Source of the DNA: an uncultured Prevotella sp.
GTDB taxonomy: Bacteria > Bacteroidota > Bacteroidia > Bacteroidales > Bacteroidaceae
NCBI GenBank assembly: GCA_944320355.1
Contig: CALUHC010000032.1
Span: 1-64,000 of the forward strand
DNA: 64,000 bases
Direction of reading: 5' to 3'
Positions 58,772 to 64,000 of this stretch are shown here, in pieces. Under the pieces are notes generated by a model. That model did no database searches. It worked only from the letters and a program-made list of their open reading frames with translations, and had not been told where the DNA came from. Each line of letters opens with the position of its first letter. Position 1 is the first letter of the stretch. The position numbers were made by a program, and so were the translations under genes.

Positions 58772-61700
58772 TCATTTCCTGTGGCTCTCCACCCACTTGC
58801 GGGCGTTCACGAATGCCTCTATCCACGGCGTTACCTCGTCGCGGTCGCGGCGGTTGAGCGGATAGTAGGCGTTCTGCCACGGGAAGCAGGCACGCTCCAA
58901 GTGGGGCATCATGGCCAGGTGGCGGCCGTCCTTCGACGCGATGCCTGCCACGGCGTAGTCAGACCCGTTGGGGTTGCCCGGATATTCGGCGTAAGAGTAC
59001 TTGAGCACCACGTTGTAGTGGTCCTCCGGGTAGGGCAGCGAGAACTTGCCTTCGCCGTGGGCCACCCAGATGCCGAGCTTCGAACCGCTGAGCGAACCGA
59101 ACATCACGCTGTCGTTCTGCGTCACGTCCACGCCGAGGAAAGCCGACTCGAACTTGTGCGAATCGTTGTGGAGCATACGGCCCTTCTTCTCGTCCTCTGG
59201 TGTGATGAGCCCCAGCTCCATCATCAGCTGGCAACCGTTGCACACGCCGAGCGACAGGGTGTCGGGGCGCGCATAGAAGCGGTCGAGAGCCTCTTTGGCC
59301 TTGGGGTTGAAGAGGAACGCGCCCGCCCAGCCCTTGGCCGAGCCGAGAACGTCGCTGTTGGAGAAGCCTCCGCAGAACACAATCATGTTTATGTCGTCGA
59401 GCGTTTCGCGCCCGGTGATGAGGTCGGTCATCATCACGTCCTTCACGTCGAAGCCCGCAAGGTAGAGCGAGTAGGCCATTTCGCGCTCGCCGTTGGTGCC
59501 TTTCTCGCGTATGATGGCGGCCTTGACGCCGCTCGGTGTGCGGCGGTCGGGACTGATGCCGTATGAAGACATGAGGCCGGTGAAGCCGTGATTGAAGCGC
59601 AACTGCAACGGCTGCTCCTTGTAGTTGGCGCAGCGGCGGTCGGCGCATCCGTTCATGCTCTGGTCGCGGTCGAGCAGGTGTGATGTCTCATACCACACGT
59701 CGCGCAGCGCGTCGATGTCAAAGTCGTGCTCGAAGTCGCCGCAAACCACGGTGAGCTTGCGCTCCTTCGGCATGGGGTAACCTATCTTGGCGTAGCCCAC
59801 GCCGAGGTCTTCCATAAGCTCGCGGAACTCGAACTTGTGCTCGTCGGACACCTCGATGACCACGCCGGGGTTCTCGGCGAAGAGCGCTTTGGCTATGTCG
59901 CCGTCGGCGCAGAGGTCGTGCAGGTTGATGTGCAGGCCGCCGCGGGTGTTGGCGAAGCACATTTCGAGAAGCGTGGTGATGAGTCCTCCGGCCGAGATGT
60001 CGTGCCCGGCCATGACCCATCCGCGGCGAATCAGCTCCTGCACGGCGTTGAACGCGTCGCAGAAGTAATCGGGATTCTGCACCGTGGGCACGTCGTCGCC
60101 CACGCGGCCGAGGCTCTGTGCAAAGGCGCTGCCGCCCAGCCGCTGCTTGTCGAAGGAGAAGTCGATGTGGTAGAGCGACGCGTTCTTGTCGTTGACGAGC
60201 ACGGGCGACACCACCTTGCGCACGTCGCTGACCTCGCCTCCGGCCGAGACGATGACCGTTCCGGGGGCTATTATCTTGGTTCCGTCGGGATATTGCTGTG
60301 TCATGGACAGCGAGTCCTTGCCCGTGGGCACGTTTACATGGATGGCGCAGCAGAAGTCTGACAGAGCTTTCACGGCCGAGTAGAGGCGCGCGTCCTCGCC
60401 CTTCTGCGAGCGGCAGGGCCACATCCAGTTGGCCGAGAGGCTCAGGCTCTGCATTCCGTCGGCCAGCGGCGCCCACACGATGTTGGTCAACGCCTCGGCC
60501 ACGGAGAGCACACTGCCGGCCTCGGGCGACGCAAGCCCGGCCTGCGGGGCGTGGCCCAAGGCGGTGGCTATGCCGTGGCGGCCGCGATAGTCGAGCGCAA
60601 CCACACCGCAATCGCTCAGCGGCAGCTGCAGCTCGCCCTGGCATTGCTGGCGCGCTATCTTGCCCGTCACGGAGCGGTCGACCTTGTTGGTGAGCCAGTC
60701 CTTGCACGCAACTGCCTCCAAGCGGAGCACATTGGCGAGATATTCCTCCATCTGGCAACCGCTGATGCCCTGCCTGGTGTAGTCGGCATCGGCGTAATGA
60801 CGCTCCACGGTGACGTCGGTCATCACTGTCTTAGGCGAGTGACCGAACATCTGTGCCACGTCGAGGTCGAAGGGTTTCACGCCGTCTCCCTGCACGAACG
60901 AGAAGTGGGCGTCGCCCGTTGTCTCGCCCACCACATACATCGGGGCGCGCTCGCGCTCGGCGATGCGGCGCACGTGGTCTATGTGCTTCTCGTCTATGAG
61001 CAGGCCCATGCGCTCCTGGCTCTCGTTGGCTATTATCTCCTTGGCGCTCAGGGTCTTGTCGCCGATGGGCAGTTTGGTCATGTCTATCGTGCCGCCACAC
61101 TCCTCGACAAGCTCCGAAAGGCAGTTGAGGTGTCCGGCGGAACCGTGGTCGTGGATGCTGACCACGGGGTTAACGTCTTCTTCGCAGAGCGCACGGACAA
61201 GGTTGTAGGCGCGCTTCTGCATCTCGGGATTGGCGCGCTGCACGGCGTTAAGCTCTATGCCGTTGCTGTATCGGCCCGTGTCGACAGACGACACTGAGCC
61301 TCCGCCGAGGCCGATGCGGTAGTTGTCGCCGCCAACGACCACGACTTTGTTGCCCTTCTGCGGCTCTTTCTTCAGGCAGTCGCGCCGTGTGCCGTAGCCA
61401 ACGCCGCCGGCCAGCATTATCACCTTGTCGTAAGCGTACTGCTCTTCGCCCTCCTTGTGCTCGAAGGTGAGCACGCTTCCGCAGATGAGCGGCTGCCCGA
61501 ACTTGTTGCCGAAGTCGCTCGCGCCGTTCGAGGCCTTTATCAATATCTGCTCGGGAGTCTGGTACAGCCACTTGCGCACGGGCAGGATGGACTCCCAGGG
61601 GAGTTCAGTTGAAGAGTGATGAGTGAAGAATGAAGAGGTATGATTACCTTCAGGTGATGAGGTCTGAGTGGAGACTGAAGAGGCATGGCCACCTTCGAGT

Positions 61701-62698
61701 GATGTATTTCGAGCATCGGGGCAAGACGTTTGTTCGTCCTTCGCAGCCACATCTTTGCCACCATCATTGCAAGAGTAATCATACCTCTGCTCTCCGCACT
61801 CTGAACTCCTACCTAATCTCGGGTATGCCGTCATGTAGACCGCCGTGCCGGCTATTGGCCACGAGCCGGTTCCGCCGCCCATGCGGTCGCGAATCTCGCC
61901 GCCGGTGCCGGTGGCCGCGCCGTTGAAAGGCTCGACGGTGGTGGGGAAGTTGTGCGTCTCGGCCTTGAGCGAGATGACGCTCTCTATGTCCTTGATGGCG
62001 AACCAGTCGCTCGTGGACTGGTCTTTCGGGGCGAACTGCTCCACCACCGGGCCGCGGGCAAAGGCCACATTGTCCTTGTATGCGGACAGTATCTTGTTAG
62101 GATTCTCCTGAGTTGTCTTCTTGATGAGGGCGAAGAGGCTCGACTCCATCTCCTTTCCGTCAATGATGAACGTGCCTCCGAATATCTTGTGGCGGCAGTG
62201 CTCGGAGTTGATCTGGGCGAAGCCGAACACCTCGGAGTCTGTGAGCGGGCGGCCGAGCTGCCCCTCTATGGTGTGCAGATAGTCTATTTCCTCCGCCGAG
62301 AGGGCCAGCCCCTCCTGCTCGTTGTACTCTTCGAGGTTCTCAACGTGCTTGATCGGCTCCGGCTCATGGTTGACGGTGAACACCGTCTGGTCCAGCCCGT
62401 CATACATTCGCTGCAGCATCGGGTCGTGGTCGGCCTCCTTGGAACTTACGGGAAAGTACTCCTCTATGCGCAAGATGCCGCGGAGGTTCATGTTCTGGGT
62501 AATCTCCACGGCATTGGTGCTCCACGGAGTAATCATCTCGCGGCGCGGGCCTACGAAGCAGCCATCGAGCCGCTCGCCCTCTTCGAGGGTGGCACCGCCA
62601 TACAGCCAACACAGTTCTCTGATCTCGTCCTGACCCAAACGGTGGTCAGACTCGGTAGCAATCACGCTCTGTTGCGGAGTTCTGAAAAAAGATATCAT
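58772..62698 (-). CDS. purL: Phosphoribosylformylglycinamidine synthase, with in-frame repeat insertion, 1308 aa
   Basis: ATP- and glutamine-dependent amidation in purine synthesis. The single-chain form is seen: N-terminal domain, two AIR-synthase-like ATP sites (EVFGFAQINSEHCRHKIFGG, ETHNFPTTVEPFNGAATGTGGEIRD in outline; GHDISAGGL) and a C-terminal class I glutaminase with the nucleophile in GVCNGCQLMMELG and the HGEGKF histidine. Between AVYMTAYPRLG and LPWESILPVRKWLYQ lies an extra stretch of about 69 residues (297-365) encoded by repeat DNA, which I judge an insertion because the flanks are normally nearly contiguous and the Bacteroidetes protein is about 1235-1240 residues. The frame is open throughout. 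Confidence 0.95.
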   Translation of the reverse strand: MISFFRTPQQSVIATESDHRLGQDEIRELCWLYGGATLEEGERLDGCFVGPRREMITPWSTNAVEITQNMNLRGILRIEEYFPVSSKEADHDPMLQRMYDGLDQTVFTVNHEPEPIKHVENLEEYNEQEGLALSAEEIDYLHTIEGQLGRPLTDSEVFGFAQINSEHCRHKIFGGTFIIDGKEMESSLFALIKKTTQENPNKILSAYKDNVAFARGPVVEQFAPKDQSTSDWFAIKDIESVISLKAETHNFPTTVEPFNGAATGTGGEIRDRMGGGTGSWPIAGTAVYMTAYPRLGRSSECGEQRYDYSCNDGGKDVAAKDEQTSCPDARNTSLEGGHASSVSTQTSSPEGNHTSSFFTHHSSTELPWESILPVRKWLYQTPEQILIKASNGASDFGNKFGQPLICGSVLTFEHKEGEEQYAYDKVIMLAGGVGYGTRRDCLKKEPQKGNKVVVVGGDNYRIGLGGGSVSSVDTGRYSNGIELNAVQRANPEMQKRAYNLVRALCEEDVNPVVSIHDHGSAGHLNCLSELVEECGGTIDMTKLPIGDKTLSAKEIIANESQERMGLLIDEKHIDHVRRIAERERAPMYVVGETTGDAHFSFVQGDGVKPFDLDVAQMFGHSPKTVMTDVTVERHYADADYTRQGISGCQMEEYLANVLRLEAVACKDWLTNKVDRSVTGKIARQQCQGELQLPLSDCGVVALDYRGRHGIATALGHAPQAGLASPEAGSVLSVAEALTNIVWAPLADGMQSLSLSANWMWPCRSQKGEDARLYSAVKALSDFCCAIHVNVPTGKDSLSMTQQYPDGTKIIAPGTVIVSAGGEVSDVRKVVSPVLVNDKNASLYHIDFSFDKQRLGGSAFAQSLGRVGDDVPTVQNPDYFCDAFNAVQELIRRGWVMAGHDISAGGLITTLLEMCFANTRGGLHINLHDLCADGDIAKALFAENPGVVIEVSDEHKFEFRELMEDLGVGYAKIGYPMPKERKLTVVCGDFEHDFDIDALRDVWYETSHLLDRDQSMNGCADRRCANYKEQPLQLRFNHGFTGLMSSYGISPDRRTPSGVKAAIIREKGTNGEREMAYSLYLAGFDVKDVMMTDLITGRETLDDINMIVFCGGFSNSDVLGSAKGWAGAFLFNPKAKEALDRFYARPDTLSLGVCNGCQLMMELGLITPEDEKKGRMLHNDSHKFESAFLGVDVTQNDSVMFGSLSGSKLGIWVAHGEGKFSLPYPEDHYNVVLKYSYAEYPGNPNGSDYAVAGIASKDGRHLAMMPHLERACFPWQNAYYPLNRRDRDEVTPWIEAFVNARKWVESHRK
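61604..61810. repeat. Repeat-derived in-frame insertion within purL
   Basis: On the minus strand, units of about 45 bp containing AATCATACCTCTTCATTC and CACTCATCACTC or close variants occur, with a third AATCATACCTCT unit at 61767 on the plus strand. The 44-bp tandem repeat at 35420-35551 carries the same words. The encoded peptide is Ser/Thr/His-rich (SLEGGHASS, SPEGNHTSS). Confidence 0.85.
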
Positions 62699-62876
62699 GC
62701 CTTTATGTGTAATAAATTTATTTTGAAATCATGCCCATGCGGCCACCACAACGGCCAGCCGACCTGCCCGTGGCGCCGGGCCACAGCACCCACGCGGCTC
62801 CACTCCGCGCCGGCGACGAGCGCAAAGGGCACGCGCGCGCATTGCCCGCAGGCGGCACATTTGCTGCAAAGGTACA

Positions 62877-62884
62877 ACTTTTTG
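62877..62884 (-). promoter_or_regulatory. -7 promoter element for purL
   Basis: TACCTTTG on the minus strand, giving a leader of about 170 nt before the ATG at 62698. I see no recognisable riboswitch in that leader. Confidence 0.5.
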
Positions 62885-62913
62885 CGCCTACGGCCAAATG
62901 TTTCTGCATATTT

Positions 62914-63040
62914 AGAAGCTGTTTTGGCTCCATCAAAGTTTAATCCTTTCCTGCCGTTTTGAGTGCCTTTCCGCCCATATCGCTGCCTTCCGGCTTTCCA
63001 AGCGCTTCCGCTCTCTTGCCGGAATCATGCCGCCTGCCAC
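62914..63040. repeat. Chimeric remnant of elements B and A
   Basis: 62914-62990 carries the AGAAGCTGTTTTGG end and the GAGTGCCTTTCCGCCCATAT core of element B. It passes directly into 62992-63040, which matches the core of element A (GGCTTTCCAAGCGCTTCCG, then TGCCGCCTGCC). Confidence 0.6.
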
Positions 63041-63220
63041 ACAAAAGCGTTAACGAACGCTAACGGAAAGCGACTTCCGCAACATACGGAACGCACCGAT
63101 AATCTGGCTGAAAAAAAACGCGAAACAGAAAGGAATGCGGCTGATGACAAACATACGGGCACCGTGTTTTCTGCCACGTATCCAGCAAACAATGCCCAAC
63201 CGTGGCCGAAAAGCGCCATA

Positions 63221-63340
63221 AAACGCCGCTTACGACAGTGCAAAACGCACTGTTACGCACCGCAAGACGGCCCATCCAACAATGCAAAACGGGCCGTTTC
63301 GTATTGCGAAACGACCCGTTTTGCATGGCTGGACGCCCTC
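63221..63340 (+). repeat. 22-bp-phased palindrome array 8
   Basis: Units at 63243, 63265, 63287 and 63309, with a decayed unit at 63221 and a partial GGACG unit at 63331. Cores are CCG, CAC, GCC, GGC and ACC. Two units are strongly decayed and no leader palindrome is visible. The terminal GGACG at the right end matches arrays 3 and 6. It lies between purL and the glutaredoxin gene. Confidence 0.85.
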
Positions 63341-63377
63341 TGTCATTGCACACCATGCCACATATCACGAATAAGTC

Positions 63378-63415
63378 GGTGCAAAACAATGAGTTATGTT
63401 TGCACACTCATTTTG
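63378..63415 (+). promoter_or_regulatory. Orphan -7 element within an inverted repeat
   Basis: TATGTTTG (63395-63402) lies in the loop of an inverted repeat GCAAAACAATGAGT...ACTCATTTTGC. No plus-strand gene follows. In 63416-63629 nothing else is seen. Confidence 0.3.
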
Positions 63416-63629
63416 CCCGTATTTGCCGCCGAGGGGCTATTTCTTTGCGCAGACGCGATTCTCGGACGCCAAAACCACCGTTGCGGACGGCAGAAAGCCG
63501 CCGCCACGTTTAGGTTTGTTAAGAAACAAAGACTTCTTTTTACGGCTTCCACCAAGGGGCGCACAGCGTGCCGCTTGCCAATCCCCGACCCTCAGCCAGC
63601 CGCAGACAAGGCGTGCTCAGCGATTGTTT

Positions 63630-63923
63630 TCAGCACCCCTTGCCGTCTATGCTGCACACCGCTCCCTCCGCGCCTGCGGCCAGTCCGGCGTCTTCGGGCG
63701 CGAAACTCACCGTGCCGTCTTCGAATACGAAGCACGGTATGCCTATAGAGCCGCTCCGCCTTATGCTGTCGAACGCGGGGCTGGAGTCGCGCAGAGCCAT
63801 GAATTGCTTCAGGTTTCTCACGTGCTCCCCGATGTCTATCAGGTCGAACCGCTGGTCACCGGCAGCCTGCTCCTTGACCGACGCGCAGTCGGGGCAACTC
63901 TTCATCACGTAGACTTTTATCAT
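63630..63923 (-). CDS. Glutaredoxin-related protein, 97 aa
   Basis: Small thioredoxin-fold protein: MIKVYVMKSCPDCASVK with the CPDC redox site (Cys10, Cys13), then DLIDIGEHVRNLKQFM and the cis-proline region GSIGIPCFVFEDGTVSF. It is likely a cytoplasmic dithiol oxidoreductase; such short proteins in Bacteroidetes follow metabolic genes and have no assigned partner. It begins about 20 bp after the stop of the next gene to the right, on the same strand, and probably shares its transcript. Confidence 0.85.
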   Translation of the reverse strand: MIKVYVMKSCPDCASVKEQAAGDQRFDLIDIGEHVRNLKQFMALRDSSPAFDSIRRSGSIGIPCFVFEDGTVSFAPEDAGLAAGAEGAVCSIDGKGC

Positions 63924-63942
63924 AAGAAAGCTGTTTTGAGGG

Positions 63943-64000
63943 TTACTTGCTGTGTATGAGGTTCATGAACTCCTGCCGCGTCTTGGCCTGGTTGAACGCC
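63943..64000 (-). CDS. C-terminal end of an unidentified gene (partial)
   Basis: The last 18 codons, ending AFNQAKTRQEFMNLIHSK and TAA, continue beyond the window. The sequence is protein-like, but too short for me to assign. It is upstream of and co-directional with the glutaredoxin-like gene. Confidence 0.55.
   Translation of the reverse strand, partial: AFNQAKTRQEFMNLIHSK

Noticed and set aside
62699..62876. Purine riboswitch in the purL leader
   Set aside because: The leader is long enough, but I cannot find the conserved loop and junction bases of any known purine-responsive RNA.
62963..63959. Plus-strand open frames of 187-261 aa before and across the glutaredoxin gene
   Set aside because: They are composed of repeat DNA and antisense sequence, rich in Cys/Arg/Pro without any fold; the CPDC protein on the minus strand is clearly real.
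1..64000. tRNA or rRNA genes
   Set aside because: No T-arm consensus (GGTTCRANTCC) with a matching acceptor stem and no rRNA-like stretch were noticed.

Overview
The window looks like chromosomal DNA of a GC-rich member of the Bacteroidales, most likely Prevotellaceae. About sixteen genes have a match to the Bacteroidetes -7 promoter element (TAnnTTTG) a short way upstream. Start sites mostly lack strong Shine-Dalgarno sequences. Arginine synthesis uses the Bacteroidetes gene order (argR, a GNAT acyltransferase, argG, argC, argD, proC). The RNase H is of the Bacteroidetes type, and many secreted glycosidases and Prevotella-style C-terminal tails are present. I see no tRNA, rRNA, CRISPR, phage or transposase gene.

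Layout. 0.3-3.3 kb: a small orphan gene and two glycosyltransferases. 3.4-18.2 kb: hydrolases and carbohydrate enzymes (alpha/beta hydrolase, PAP2 phosphatase, GH3, GH77, a lipoprotein, SprT-like metalloprotein, GH43 arabinanase, DedA, GH30), without SusC/SusD partners. 18.2-24.6 kb: hexapeptide acetyltransferase, OxyR and a 1371-residue secreted protein with an internal 206-residue duplication. 25-30.7 kb: arginine/proline operon with two small membrane proteins embedded in it. 31-36.4 kb: a Spy/CpxP-like protein, a GH43-like protein and the yicC-gmk-nadD set. 36.6-46.2 kb: cell-envelope genes (phosphoethanolamine transferase-like, two acyltransferases, UbiA-HAD-membrane protein, a glycosyltransferase). 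46.4-52.7 kb: argS, RNase H, a GT-C transferase, then a CDP-ribitol synthase/LicD pair. 53-56 kb: ahpC and ahpF, with a good OxyR-type operator before ahpC. 56-64 kb: a GH43 arabinanase, a split chromate transporter, purL and a glutaredoxin-like protein.

The most unusual content is between the genes. Eight intergenic arrays are built from a 13-bp unit, AAACGNNNCGTTT, repeated at exactly 22-bp intervals. At least seven carry a short palindromic leader on the same side, and the arms of that leader covary. All eight arrays point the same way irrespective of gene direction. The space between genes also holds two MITE-like families with 20-21 bp terminal inverted repeats, long inverted repeats of a GTTAACTCC type, and 44-bp tandem repeats. 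Two coding genes, purL and an acyltransferase, carry in-frame insertions made of similar low-complexity repeats.

How the genes work together. OxyR (19.3 kb) probably controls AhpC/AhpF (53-56 kb). The bifunctional IspD-SDR protein probably makes CDP-ribitol for the adjoining LicD transferase. The UbiA-HAD pair may make a polyprenyl-phosphate pentose for envelope glycans. The arginine genes form one probable transcription unit led by their repressor.
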